From Brachionus plicatilis (taxonomy: Eukaryota > Rotifera > Eurotatoria > Ploima > Brachionidae), in NCBI GenBank assembly GCA_010279815.1, contig QEOQ01000316.1, forward strand, positions 1,270,345-1,334,344: DNA of 64,000 nt, given 5' to 3'. Shown here in pieces: positions 1-12,137 of the stretch. The notes beneath the pieces were generated by a model. That model was given only the letters and a program-made list of their open reading frames with translations, did no database searches and was not told the origin of the DNA. The translations under genes and the position numbers were made by a program. How positions within the stretch are numbered: the stretch's first letter is position 1; every line of letters starts with the position of its first letter.

Positions 1-1010
1 CTGTACCGAGCTAATGCTCCTTCAGAATATTAAAAAAAAAATGAAATAACATAAAGTTAAATAAGGTAAAATAAAATAAAAAAAATAATTAAATAAAATA
101 GGATAAATAAGTCAAAAGAAAATTAAGAACGATATGTTTAAATAACTAGAGTTTAAATATTTGATAGTTCAGGAAAAAAAGAAGAAATTGTTAGGTAGCA
201 ATTACACAATGGAGTTGGGTATTCAATATATCTCGATATAGAATCGAAACCTTCTCTATATTCTTCCACCAGTATGACGACCAGTGGAACAGAATGACTA
301 AATCCTGCCCTGATATATCTCTCACTCAACTCAAAAAGTCGATTCGAAATTGTTAGTAGATTAAGTTTGTTGAAGGCCTCTTGGTGTATAATATTGGGGG
401 GGGGGGTATCATATTTTAGCTTCAAAATAGATCGAACTGCGTAATTTTGAATAACTTATATTTTTTTGATGTTAGTTTCTGAGAATGAATTTAAACAAGG
501 AAAAGAATAATCCAAAATTGATCCTATTAAGGATTTGTAAAGATGACCTAATGTTTTTGGTTTTAGGCCCCATTTTTTATTTGAAAGATATTTTATTAAG
601 TTACGCCTTGAATTACAACGCTCTTTTAATTCATCCGCCATTGGACTAAAAGTAAGTTTTGAGTCTAATGGTATTCCTAAGAATTTAACCTTTTCCTCTT
701 TATTTAAATTACTATTATTAATTTTAAGGTCAAGATTAATTTTAACTTTAGTTTTTTTCTCAAAGATCATATAAAATGATTTCTCAATAGAAATTTTCAT
801 TTTCCATTTGAAAAGCCATATTTCAACTTCATTTAGATACTTATTAATCACTTTTTCAAGATTTCTTATCTTTTTAAAAGTAAAAAAGGAAGCCAAATCA
901 TCTGCAAAAAGAAGAGAATATTGGCAGTTTGTTTTGTTTCTTTTTGGTATATCATTTATAAAAATGCTAAAAAGAAGTTTTTTTCCAAGTTCACTTATTT
1001 TTCTAGCAAA
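1..1010 (-). mobile_element. 5'-truncated LINE (non-LTR retrotransposon), reverse transcriptase C-terminal half
   Basis: Read on the minus strand, this is the 3' half of a jockey/CR1-style LINE. Just upstream of 896 the frame reads LFSIFINDIPK and then FADDLA, the catalytic YADD-type box of reverse transcriptase. It continues through 896-456 and 425-153, which are the same frame broken by one TAA at 456-458. A run of about ten C (minus strand) near 395-405 has altered the peptide compared with the copy at 10.1 kb. The element ends at position 1 with a tail whose reverse complement reads GGAGCATTAGCTCGGTACAG. This is the same tail seen at 1.54, 10.7, 10.95 and 11.1 kb. The copy is dead: the 5' part is missing and the ORF carries a stop. 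Confidence 0.85.
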
Positions 1011-1368
1011 AAAAAAATGTGATAATTTAATTATACTTGTTCTTTTTTTTTATGCTCACAAATTCTAAAAGTATTTTAAAATAATAAATTGTGTTTATCT
1101 TGATGACTCCAAGTTCCGAGATCCCAAAGTCAATTTTTTTTCCAGTTTTAAAAATCAATCAAATAAATTTTCCTTTTTTTCCATTTTTGTAGAGAATATG
1201 TAGAGAAATAATTTTTTTACAAGAACTCATACAGTAAAAAACACAAACAGCACATCTTGTTGTACCCAAATTAGTGGGTTGTAAAAGCGTTTTTTTATTA
1301 ATTGTCTCGACAATCCTCACAAACTTGTTAAATCCTTAATATAATTTATTTGAGTAAGATCGTAAATA

Positions 1369-1465
1369 AGACCGGTTCAAGACGGACCGGTAAGACCGTT
1401 TTAAAAGACCGTCCGACTAGGACAAAACAGACCGGTTTTACAGGCGGACTACCGGACGCCAACAC
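1369..1465 (+). repeat. GACCGGT-rich repeat block, copy 1
   Basis: A GC-rich island with several GACCGGT/GACCGTC words, ending in CCAACAC. A related block in the same orientation lies at 2643-2715. Clustered short subterminal motifs and a CCAACAC end resemble the termini of hAT-type DNA transposons. No matching inverted end was found. Confidence 0.5.
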
Positions 1466-1537
1466 AAGCTGTGATTAATCATTTCAATTTATCTTAAATA
1501 TTTTTTTTTAATTTATTTTACTTTAGATTTATTTTAA

Positions 1538-1585
1538 TACTGAAGAAGCTTTAGCTCAGAACAGATACACAAATAAATAATAAAT
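1538..1585 (+). mobile_element. LINE 3' tail fragment
   Basis: The stretch around TGAAGAAGCTTTAGCTCAGA followed by ACAGATACACAAATAAATAA matches the 3' tail of the LINE family at 10.1-11.1 kb. Only the tail remains. Confidence 0.6.
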
Positions 1586-2642
1586 AGTTAAATAATCTTT
1601 TTCTTTTATTTTATTTATTTCATTTTATTATAATTAATTAACTATAAATATAAAAATACTTTAACCGGAAGGCAAAAGAGCGAGAGCTCAAGCCTTTTGA
1701 AATTATTAATAAACTATTGAAACTATTGAATCTTTGCCTTAATTTTACCTAAAAATAAGATGATTTAAATTTGAACTATGAAGGTAATTAAACAAAAATT
1801 AAAATTTAAGTCCTTTGTCCTTTACACAATTAGCCCCTTGTATCAGAGTTGGTCAAAAGTCAAAGTCATATTGGACTTTCGCAGACTTTTAACTAAATTT
1901 TTGACTTTTGACCAGCCCTGCCTTGTAATATTGGGTCAAATACAGATTTTTAATCAAAACTATGGCTAAATTTATTTAATTAGAAAATAATTTAATTTGA
2001 GCCTTTGCCGGTTGGAATGAATACTTAGTCTTTGCTTTCAGTCCTGGCTAAATTTAGAATATCAAAATAAATCACCCAGTTATGATGATTTACTTGATTT
2101 AAGATAATAATTGGTATTTTCTTATAAGTACTGATTATTGTCCATCATAAATTTCAATATTTTAAAATTTAATTAAAAATTTTCGAAAAAAAAAAAAATT
2201 TAACCTTTTTAATATCAAAAACTTAAGCAATAGTTGAAAGAACAGATGCATTTACAAATTTTTATGTTTACTTTTTTTGAATTCTTTAAAAAAATCCACG
2301 AAATATTGGCAAATTGAAGTTTCAGATCAAAACGATCATTTAAAATTTTAAAACTTAATTTATCTAATGAATTTGATTATTTTTAAGAAATAAATACTAA
2401 ATATTACTAGACATGTCATGTCTAAAAATGGTTCATTATCAAATTAATATCAAAATGATTGATCTCCAATTTATTTAACAAAAACAATAAATAATTTAAA
2501 TAATTCAAGTTAACCTTATTCAAAAATTCAAATTCATAACTTTTATAAATTACTTGACATGTCAAAATGACTCGTTTTACTTATTTCTCTAAATTATAAT
2601 ACAATACATGTCATACTTAAATCTCCTTTCTTTTTTCAAAAA

Positions 2643-2715
2643 AGACCGGTAAGATCCGGTCATTTTAAAACGGACGGTCCAAAAGACCGATCTTTCCAGG
2701 ACTGCCACCCAACAC
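2643..2715 (+). repeat. GACCGGT-rich repeat block, copy 2
   Basis: Contains GACCGGTAAGA, GGACGGTCC and AAAGACCGAT and ends in CCCAACAC. It has the same word content and orientation as 1369-1465, so the pair are copies of one end type and not the two inverted ends of one element. Confidence 0.5.
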
Positions 2716-2755
2716 TAATCACAGGTGCTGCATGTTTATGTAGTTAAAGTTGAAC

Positions 2756-2810
2756 GAAAAAAAGAAGAACTATTAAGGTATCAATCATTTAAAGGAGTTT
2801 TATAACGATT
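2756..2810 (-). mobile_element. possible decayed LINE 3' fragment
   Basis: AAAAAAAGAAGAACTATTAA followed by GGTATCAATCATTTAAAGGA loosely matches positions 175-215 of the minus-strand LINE copy at the window start. It is short and diverged. Confidence 0.3.
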
Positions 2811-5800
2811 TTTTTTGAAAATCCTTATTTATATCCTACCTTGGAGGTATCAAATCATAGATCAAAATTTTACCTGAAACATAAAGATTTCATAAACGAT
2901 TTAGAGTAATTGGTCTGAAATCGAAAGCATAATTTGTAATAAATGATTCGTTTAATGGAATTAAATTTTTAAAAGAGAAATCATATAAGATTTTTTCTTG
3001 AAAAGACAAATAAAAATTCCATGTGTCAAAAACTAAAAGTTGATCACAATATTTCCATTAAAATATTTTTCCAAGAATCTAATAAAATCTTTTTCAAAAT
3101 TTGTCATCCCTATAAACATTAAATAAGATAATTTAAATTAATGAATTTTCTCTTCTTTTAAAATTTATGATAAAATTAAATTTATAAATTAATAGACCAA
3201 GTTTACTTGATTCATTTTTTTTCGAAAAAAACTAAGTTGCTAAACTAGAGACAAATTATTTTTTAAAAAATTATTTAAAACAAAATATATGCATAGGAAA
3301 AAATACATTGCTGCCATGACACCATCAAATTTACGTTTTATATACTAAATTAACAACATTAAACTTAATTTCAGCAAAAAAAATATGGTGTTATAAAAAA
3401 TCCAATTTTAATTATATTATAGATATTAATGAAAAATTCCGGATATTTTTGATAAATTTTAAAATTTACATCCAAATAACATAAAGTACTTAGTTATAAC
3501 TATTTTATTAAAGTTAGAATATGTTTAGAACTTAAATTTTAAATTGGAGATTGTATTATATAGAGATGGCGATTGTTAAGATCATAAAATTAAGCAACCT
3601 TAATATTGTACGACATCAATTTAAGAAAAAAATAATTAAAAAGTCAATTTATCTTTACTTTTTTTGATGATTTTTTAGTATTGTTTATACATAAAGGAAT
3701 AATTTTTTTCTATTAAAGGATTATGTAGGTGAGGTAATATTTTATTTGGATTATTAAAAGTTCTATTCAAAAAGGCTTTAGTTAATTTTTAATTATAAAA
3801 GTTACTTCAAATATGCATTTTGACGATAAGCAAACTTATTTGACCATAACCAAGTGTAATGAATAGTAATATTGGTTATTGTTTGCTTGATTAACTAAAT
3901 ATTGTAAATTTTGGTTAAATTAAATTTTTTTTAATAACCAATTCTTGGCTAACCAAAATTAGCAAACCACAAAAAAAAGCAAAACCGACATCACCAGTAA
4001 TGCATAATCAGAGTTACCAGGTATCAGGTAGATTATCAGAGAGATAGAGTTATCAGGTAGATAGATAAAAAATCTTAAGTAAATCAAACTATGACTTTTA
4101 AAAAGTGTTTCTTCACTAAATTTTTATAAAGATTTTTTTTTTTAAATAGTTGCTGATAATTTTTTAAATTGGATCTAGACTAAAAAACAAAATATGTTGT
4201 TTTTCTGAAATTCTGGTATTTGAATTTAAAATTTTTTGGACTCAATAACTTCATATATTTAATTTATTATTATTAAACACAATAATCTGTTTTTTTAGTA
4301 TCAGAATAATGTAAAATTACAGATACTAAAATCAGAATTAGAATTAAATTACAACAGAACCTAAAATACTTAAAAAATTATATATGTACCTCTAAATATA
4401 TACATTTATAATATTCATTTAATTGATCAAAATAAAAGCTTAATTAGTAGAAATTTTATTTTTATTTTATCACAATTCTAACTAAATAAATTAAATAAAA
4501 ATTTGAGCCTTAAATTTTTATTAAAATTTAAGTTTTTTGGTTTTTTAGTTTTTTAGTTTTTGTAAAACATCAAATACTTTTTTCTGATTATATTTTCAGA
4601 TAAGACTTAATAATTTAAGTTAAGAAAAAATTTAAATATTTTTAAAACTCAAAATTAAATAAATGGTCTTGAACAATTAAATGAATCATTAATGGAAGAA
4701 TATAATTTTAATTGGATATCTTTTTGATTATTTATATGGTGCCAATTAATTATTCTGGTTTAAACGAAATTTTATATGATTGATTGAAATCTTCTATAAA
4801 CAAAAACTGGTTATAATAATAATTTAATTTTAATCATTTAATTTTTATTTTAATATCAAATTTATTTTTAACTTTTTTGATAATATAAAAAAAATTTTTT
4901 ATTCTATTTTAAAATAAAATAAAGACTAAGAAGAAGAAATAAGGCCGTTCAGGGGAGTCTTATAGTTATATCTCTAAAAAAAGGTTTATTTAATTTTCTT
5001 TACAAAATTGTTTTCATAAAAAAATTTTATTCATATTTTAGTTAACAAAATTCGAAAAAATTTAAATTTCATCCTTTAATTAATTTTATTTTATATTTTT
5101 TTCTCGAAATCCTTAGATTTGAAAAATTTTCGTTTTCATTTTATCTTTAGATACTTAGAAAACTAGAGGATCCAGTAAGTAAATATTAAAATAAGAAATC
5201 TGAAAAATAAAAATAAAATTTTTAAATAAATTTTTTAAATTAAACAAGAGATAAAATAGAATTTGTCACATAATTCTTAAATAAAATTTTGTTGGCTAAA
5301 CTTATGTATTCCGAGTATCAATTTAAGATTTTTGAAACATTGCCAAAAAGTATATAAATTAAAAGGATAAAACACAATGGAAAATCAAATAAATATTTTA
5401 AAAGTTTATTATTTATAAACAACAATTTGATAATTTATTTTATCCTAAAAATTTAAGTCGACTTATCTTCCCGTCGAAGTCATATTGAGATCTTTCCGAG
5501 TCACTTTTTTAAATTCAATTGAAGAATCTATTACTTTATTAAACAATTTTACAAATTTAAAATTAAGAAAATGCATTATTAGTGTTTTAAAATTGTATGG
5601 GATTTTAATAAACTCAACGACTCTTACTGAGTGTCAATTTGACACCGTCGGTAAAATTTAATTTTTCAAGTTAATTTTTCAAAATATGGTTAGTTTCTAT
5701 TTTTAAGACACTCTCATTTGTACCCAAATTTTTTTTGTTATATCACGAAATTTCTTATAAAAGATTAACTTGTTACAAATTTTTTTCTCAAAAAGAATAA

Positions 5801-6254
5801 ATTTCAATTCAACAGAATTACTAATTTGACTAAAAAACAATGAAATAATTTCAATATTTTAAACTTATTTCAGATAATTTAAAACTATTTATATTAGAAG
5901 TACTAATTTTGTTAAAAATTATTCATTTACTCGATTCTCTTTTTCATTTAATTCAATAAGAAAAGAATTTATGTGCGTCAGATTGTCTTAACAAATCAGT
6001 AATTAAAAAAATTTTGGAAATATTTTGATTGTAAATTTTATTTTTTTTAACAAAAATATTAGTTGAAAAAAATTAACTAATATTTTTGCTTTCTTTTTTT
6101 TTTCTCTTTTAAAAAATGGTTCTACAAATTGCTTATGCATTTTACGTATTAATAGAAAGTTTTCGTTATTTGTTTAAAAAATTAAATTTTATTGGAATAA
6201 AAATAATATTTGGACATTTTTCTAAAGACTGATGCTACATTTTTAAATACTCTC

Positions 6255-6345
6255 CTGTTTAGGAAAGAAAGAGGAAATATAGGCAAGGTAGCAATTACAC
6301 TAAGAAAGTTTGATATTTGATAAATATTGATTCAAAACCCTTAGT
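6255..6345 (-). mobile_element. decayed LINE 3' coding end
   Basis: The stretch with AAGGTAGCAATTACAC, then GATATTTGATAAATATTGAT and TCAAAACCCTT, matches the reverse complement of the last codons of the LINE ORF (compare 165-250). Similarity fades after about 90 bp. Confidence 0.5.
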
Positions 6346-7209
6346 ATTGCCAAGAGCCCTATTATTAGCACTTAGTACTGGCTATGAAAAATATAAAAGA
6401 AATTCTACATATTGCACCTGTCATTTCTCATTTCAATTTATCTATGAGTTAATTTTAAAACGTCATTTAAATAAATATTAAATCGCCAATTAAAATATAA
6501 GTCAATTTAATCTTTTATTTTTAAATTAAATGTATTAATAAAATTTAAATTTAATGTCATTTAATGCATCGCACAAAGTGAAGTTAAAAAAAATCATCAA
6601 TTAATAAATAAATTTTATCAGTTAAAAAAATTAAGAAATCAATTATATTAATAATTTTCTAAATAAAAAATGGATTAATTTATAATTAAACTTTTAATTT
6701 TTACTAAATTTTTTGACTGCTTTTTTAGTTACCTTGTATTTCCTAAATAGATGTGGCATGTTTCAGCTAGAGAGAAATCTAATAATTCTTCACTTTAAGA
6801 TAATTCTCTCTTTGAACCGAATTCAATTCCTCTAATGATTCCAATACATTATTAAACAGGAATTTACGAAAATTATTTTTGACATTAAATTTTTTCAAGA
6901 TACAATTAATAAAATTTTATGCTATTTAATTATTCTTATTGACAATCAATAGATTTGAGCTCTATTTGTTTTTTTGTTTAATAGTTTATTGCTTTTTTAG
7001 AGAAAGGCTACTAGAAGAGCTCCTTTTGCCAGTTAGATGATTTTAATGTCTTTTTCTAAACAAAATTAAGACTAAATAAACTTATTAAGAACTTAAATTA
7101 AATAAAAGTAAATTAACTTTTTAAATTGATACCAAAATCAAAATTAAAGAAAAAAAAATTATATATATATAAAATTAAAAATCAATTTTAAATATTGAAA
7201 AAATTGTAA

Positions 7210-7300
7210 ATAACTAAGCAGCAACCGCATAAGGAAGTCGATATTCTCACAAATCTAGAGGTAAACCCTCGGTTGTATTCATCTACGAATCTATTTTATT
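7210..7300 (-). mobile_element. possible decayed LINE 3' coding end
   Basis: GCAGCAACCGCATAAGGAAG then TCGATATTCTC and AACCCTCGG align loosely with the same stretch of the LINE ORF end as 6255-6345. The order of blocks is kept but many bases differ. Confidence 0.35.
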
Positions 7301-7399
7301 AAAAAGAATATATTTCATTTTATTTTATCACTAAAAAAGAACTTTGATGCAGGCAATATTAACTAAGCGTTCATGTTAAAAAATTCTTTACTTAGACCA

Positions 7400-7655
7400 C
7401 ATGATCTAAAATTGAGATTTAAGCCTTCAGTTCGGATTAAAATCAAGTTTTTGAGTTAAATGCGGCATTAATATTTTTGTATAACTAAAAATTATTGTTT
7501 AAAAATTTAAATTTCAACCAGGCCTTTTAACTTAATTCAAAGAAAAATTTGGAAAAATATTAATTTTTTGAAAAACCTAAAACTTTAATGCCGCATTGAA
7601 TTTAAAAACTTTATTTTAATCCGAACTGAAGGCTTAAAACTCGTCTTCAGAGCAT
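7400..7655. repeat. inverted repeat (fold-back element)
   Basis: The left arm (about 7400-7470) and right arm (about 7586-7655) are reverse complements over roughly 70 bp. For example, AAGCCTTCAGTTCGGATTAA on the left pairs with TTAATCCGAACTGAAGGCTT on the right, and TGCGGCATTA pairs with TAATGCCGCA. The loop is about 115 bp and has no ORF. A MITE or fold-back transposon is the simplest reading. Confidence 0.75.
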
Positions 7656-7901
7656 GCAGTGTTGGTAAAGAAAGTTTTTACATGGGCGAGATGGTATTTA
7701 CTGCTCCAAAGTTTTTTTTCAGACTATGAGGCTCCAATATCGAGCAGTATAAAAAAATTGTTTTTTTTTTTCAATATTTAAAAACCATTGATAAGTGCTA
7801 GTATCGAGCAAGGTATTTTATTTTATTTTTAATTTAATTTGATTTCTTCACATTTTTTAATCTGAAGGAGCTTAGAAAATGTGAACATTAAAAGAAAAAA
7901 T

Positions 7902-8095
7902 CCTTTCTGTACTTTATCTAAATTTAATTTTATTTGGTCTAGGTCATTTTTGTACTTTTTCTAAATTATGTATTTTTTGGTCATGTTCCTTCTAGTACTT
8001 TATCTAAATTCTATTTTGTTTATTTGTACTTTCTGTACTTTTAGTACTTTTTCTAAATATAAAATTATTTGATCCTCTTCCTTCTTGTACTTTTT
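7902..8095 (+). repeat. degenerate tandem repeat with GTACTTTxTCTAAAT motif
   Basis: The motif GTACTTTATCTAAATT or GTACTTTTTCTAAAT recurs at about 7910, 7954, 7999 and 8048, separated by 40-65 bp, with shared spacer words such as TTTGGTC and TGATCCT. Confidence 0.5.
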
Positions 8096-9378
8096 TGATA
8101 TTTAAAATAAAGATTTTAATTAATTAATAATTTTAATATTAATTGTAGCTTTAAATAATATTTCTCTAATCTAAAATATACCCGAATCCCTAGGCCCCTT
8201 TTGATGATTTAAATAATTATTAAAATACTGATAAATTACAAATAGTACAAAAAGGAAAATGATTTTTTTAATAGTAAAATCTTATTGTCTCTCCTTGGGA
8301 CACAGCTCAATATTCCTCATTTCTTTGAATTGAAATAATTCGCCTCTTTTTCTCATTGTTTTTTAGTTAAGTAAATTCAATAAAATATTTAAGGCAACCA
8401 GAGAACCCAGTTTATTGTAAACGATGTGGGCGATAACATAGGTTTTACTTTAAAGTTAGGAATTTATAACATTCTTATTTAGTATCTAATTTTTTTGGAT
8501 TCATTTGTAATAATCATCAAAGATATTTATTCCAAGTGAATAGCTTACTTCTATATTTTTTTATCGTGTAAAAATATAAGGAATGGTAAGACATATAATC
8601 AAAAAAGCCTATATCTATTAGGTGCTTGCCAAACAATTAAAAAAATTTTAGATACTCACAGTCTTTAAAATTTTAATCTTTAAATTAAAAAAAATAAATA
8701 TAAATAAAAGTTCTTAAATGAAAAAAAAAATTCTGAAAAATTCTAAAATGAATGAAAAGGTAGCAATACTAAGAGGAAATAAATTTTTAATAGTTTTCTT
8801 TGATTTTTTTAATCAATTAAGCGTTACATTTTTTTACAATAATTTTTAGTGATCGATCTTTCCAATTAATATTAATCTTGTTTATCAAAAAAATCTCCAA
8901 GATGAAAAAAAATTCAAAAAAAATAAAAACATTTAAATTTTAAAAAAAGGTTCTGTAACACCTCATGTGCCTCATGCTTGTCTATCTCCCGTTATTTTTT
9001 TGTTGAATTTTAGTTTAGGTTTTAGTTTTCTTTAGATTAAGAAGAGAAAATCTTCTTTTTAATTTATTTAATAGGTCCATGCTATTAAACTATGATGTAA
9101 TTTAAAATAATTTTTATTGAGTTTAAAATAAACAACAACGCTTTGTTATTTCATCAACCATTAAGTCAAATTTTTTAACTAAGAACCTCTTTATTTTAAA
9201 AAATCAAAATAAAGTTAAAAATTAAAATAAAAGAAAATTAAATTAAATTATAAAATTTGTTACAAAAATATTAATTTAAAAGATAAAATCTAATAAATAA
9301 TTTGATAAGTTAAAAGGTAAAAGAAAAATAAAATGGACAAAGGATGTTAAGGAAGACGCTAAACTCCTTTTTTAAAGT

Positions 9379-9745
9379 ATTGTGAATTTAAATACAAATT
9401 GAACAAAAATTCTTCATTTTTTAATAAATTAAAATTAAAGTTAATAAAAAATACTAGAAATAATACTGCAATAAAGTGCAACATACTTTGTTGCTCCTTT
9501 TTTACATAAAATAATTTTTCTTATGTAAAAAATGACAAAAAATAAAGAATCAATAAGATTTAAATAGATTATTGATTTGATTTTACAAAAAAAAAAGAAA
9601 ATAAAATTTCATTTTAGGCAAAAAAGGTGCAACTAAGTATGTTGCACTTTATTGCAGTATTATTTCTAGTATTTTTCATTTAATTTAATTTTGATAAATC
9701 ATAAAATGAAGAATTTTTGTTCAATTTGTATTTGAAATTCACAAA
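9379..9745. repeat. inverted repeat (fold-back or MITE), arms about 120 bp
   Basis: Left arm about 9379-9503, right arm about 9621-9745. ATACTAGAAATAATACTGCA and ATAAAGTGCAACATACTT on the left are matched by AAGTATGTTGCACTTTAT and TGCAGTATTATTTCTAGTAT on the right, and AAATTGAACAAAAATTCTTC by GAAGAATTTTTGTTCAATTT. The loop of about 115 bp is A/T only. No transposase is present, so it would be non-autonomous. Confidence 0.85.
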
Positions 9746-10080
9746 ACCCGTTTTTAAAATGTTGACAATTGAAAAAATTTTTTTTACACTTTTATTTTGT
9801 AAATAATAAGAAGAGATACTTTTGTTTAGTATCAACTTTATTTCGAGTTTGTTTCCTAATTATTTCAGATTGACCTTCTAATTTTTACTTAATTTTAATT
9901 TCACGCATATTTAATAATTAATAAACTGAATTGAATATTATTACTTAATTTGTAAAGAGTGCGAATTTATTTGTAAATACCTACAAACAACACCGACAAA
10001 AATAGCGGTAAAGATTATTTTTTACTTTAAGCTAGTATCATACTTCCTCTCTTTTTCACGTAAAGTTAGACGTATACAAC

Positions 10081-10760
10081 GAAAAAAATCGCACAAATTT
10101 TAGAAATTTAATTTATGAAATTAAAGAACACTTCAATAAAAGATTAATATTATTAAGATATTGTCAAACAAAAAATGGGGTCTCAATCAAAAAATACTAG
10201 GAAATTTATATAAATCTTTGGTCGGATCAATTTTAGACTATTCTTTTCCTTGCTTAAATTCATTTTCAGAAAATAATATCAAAAAACTGCAAGCAATTCA
10301 GAATACAGCAGTCAGATCTATTCTTAAGTTAAAATATGATACTCCCTCCAACATCGTGCATCATGAGGCTTTTAACAAAATAAAATTACTAACAGTCTCG
10401 AATCGGCTTTTTGAATTGAGTGAGAGATATGTTGGGACAGGACTGAGTCATTCTATTCCATTGGTTGAAAGACTGGTGAAGGAATACAAAGAAGGTTTCG
10501 AATCAAGATATATTGAATACCCAACTCCATTGTGTAATTGCTACCTTACTATTTCTTCTTATTTTCCTGAAACTTGAACTATTTAAACATGTGCAACATG
10601 TAACAATCTTTTCCAATTTATGTCTTTTCAACTTTCATTTTTTTAGGTTATTTACTTTATTTTGATTCTTTTTTCTATCTCATTTTATTAACTTTAATTT
10701 TTTAACTTATTCTGAAGGAGCTTTAGCTTGGTACAGAAAACAAATAAATAAATAAAATAC
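10081..10760 (+). mobile_element. 5'-truncated LINE with complete 3' end
   Basis: The ORF at about 10161-10577 (138 aa) is the C-terminal end of the same LINE reverse-transcriptase polyprotein as at 1-1010: the LSNKKWGL, LYKSL-GSILDYSFPCLNSFSE and YIEYPTPLCNCYL segments are shared. Upstream the matching frame continues to about 10081 but is shifted by one base near 10155. The 3' UTR ends at about 10755 with TCTGAAGGAGCTTTAGCTTG, GTACAG and an A/T-rich (AAATA)n tail. Dead copy. Confidence 0.85.
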
Positions 10761-10924
10761 AAATTTTAAAATATTTAAAAAATTCATCAAATATTTAAAA
10801 ATATATATTCTTTAAGTCTCTATAAAAATTTATCTAATTTTAATTTTAATATTTATCTACTTTTTAACCTATATTATTTTCACTTTATTTTTTTCTTATT
10901 TTTAATTTTTATTTTATTTAACTT

Positions 10925-10990
10925 TATTTTAATATTTTTTTTTTATCTGAAGGAGCTTTGGCTCGGCACAGATATACAAATAAAAAAAAA
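10925..10990 (+). mobile_element. LINE 3' tail fragment, second in tandem
   Basis: TCTGAAGGAGCTTTGGCTCG followed by GCACAGATATACAAATAAA is a second copy of the tail just downstream of the first, in the same orientation, with T-rich sequence before it. Confidence 0.7.
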
Positions 10991-11094
10991 ATTTAAATCT
11001 ATTGTCTTCTTATCCTATTTTACTTTATTTTTAAATTTATTTTTTGATTTTTTTTAATTTTATTTAACATTATTTTTAATTTTTACTTTTTTTT

Positions 11095-11150
11095 TTGATC
11101 TTATTCTGAAGGAGCTTTGGCTCGGTACAGATATACAAATGAATAATAAA
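11095..11150 (+). mobile_element. LINE 3' tail fragment, third in tandem
   Basis: TCTGAAGGAGCTTTGGCTCG followed by GTACAGATATACAAATGAAT is the third tail in a row. It stops about 50 bp before the predicted last exon of the TASOR-like gene on the other strand. Confidence 0.7.
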
Positions 11151-11199
11151 TTTTAAATATTTTGATTAAAAAAAATTATTCACCCAGTTCTAGACTCTC

Positions 11200-12054
11200 T
11201 TACTTTGGCAATTGGAACTTGATAAGAACTCAAAAAAAAATTTTTTTTTGTCTTAATATTTGAACTAAAGCGCAATGATTGATTAATTAAATTTGAGAAA
11301 ATTTTTAGCAAAAAATTTAATCAAAAAAAAAAAAAAGAGTTAAAACAAAAAATCAAAAAAAAAAACTTACAAGTGAATTGTAGTATCTGACTTTAATCGG
11401 TTGGTCCTTTTGCGGCAATTGATTTGACATCTCGAATCCATCGCTGGGATCAGGATAGGAATTTTTATTTTTTTGGGGCACGGGAGCAGACAAACGAAAG
11501 GCAGAGTAAAAAGTTTTAACAACAATAACATAAAACGATTTTAACTTGAGATAATATTGATACATAAGAGTGATATCTAGATGCTTTGACAAGTGAAGAC
11601 CGTAGGCGGCCGAGCCTAGCACGTTGCAATCGTCGTCGTCCGACGGTCTGCACGTAAAGCCATTCTTTACAATGTCCATCATTTCGGCATCGCTTTTGAC
11701 CACGTAGAACAGGGCTCGTTCTATCAGGCTAGTCTTGTTCTTCGAGTTGTGCAGTTTTTTGTTAGCTTCGCATATTTGGGCCTTTTTATTGTTTAGGAGA
11801 CGAGTGAACTCGTCTTCGAGGGCTTTGTTCTCTATGCGTTTCATTTGAGTGCATCGGTAGGCGCTCAGGCTGTTCGTCGGGTCGAAATTCGACTTGGTGA
11901 GCGTCTCTTGGACTATGTGTTTTTCGAACGAGTCGTCGTTTTGCAGATCATTTAGCGAGTATTCTTGGGTCCTGGTCTTCTTGGGTATGACAAATTTGCT
12001 CGTGTCGGACTGCGACGAGTTCATCGACGTCTGTGGTGAGCATATATCAGTCAT
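11200..12054 (-). CDS. TASOR-like pseudo-PARP (DUF3715) domain protein
   Basis: The main exon is 11371-12054 (228 codons, ATG at 12054). I place a short last exon at 11200-11217, giving a 233-aa protein; that last exon is uncertain. Residues 1-70 are Ser/Thr/Asn-rich. The rest resembles the DUF3715 domain at the N-terminus of TASOR, the scaffold of the HUSH silencing complex: a helical MKRIENKALEDEFTRLLN segment, ALFYVVKSDAEMMDIVKNGF, LGSAAYGLHLSKHLD, YVIVVKTF, and a DPSDGFEMSNQ...VRYYNS end. In TASOR this fold is an inactive PARP. Vertebrate TASOR is over 1500 aa, so this is a stand-alone domain or a truncated gene. An AG after a T-rich tract lies just before the start codon, so an upstream exon or trans-splice site is possible. 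The family call rests on remembered motif order. Confidence 0.65.
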
Positions 12055-12137
12055 TGTCAATGGAACATTACTTTTGATCAAATACTAAATTCTTGAAAAA
12101 AAATTAGAATACAATTATTTGATTTATTTATTTATTC

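Larger units (their letters stand above)
1011..11199. other. gene-free, AT-rich repeat region
   Basis: I see no host gene in this 10 kb. The sequence is mostly A/T with short homopolymers. What can be recognised is listed separately: GACCGGT-rich repeats, LINE tails and fragments, two fold-back elements and one tandem repeat. Open frames here, such as 1778-1969, have no codon bias and no neighbouring splice sites. Confidence 0.6.

Noticed and set aside
1778..1969. 63-codon plus-strand ORF
   Set aside because: Internal near-palindrome of TTGACTTTTGACC words and no coding character.
1369..2715. One 1.35-kb DNA transposon bounded by the two GACCGGT blocks
   Set aside because: The blocks are in the same orientation, so they cannot be the inverted ends of a single element.
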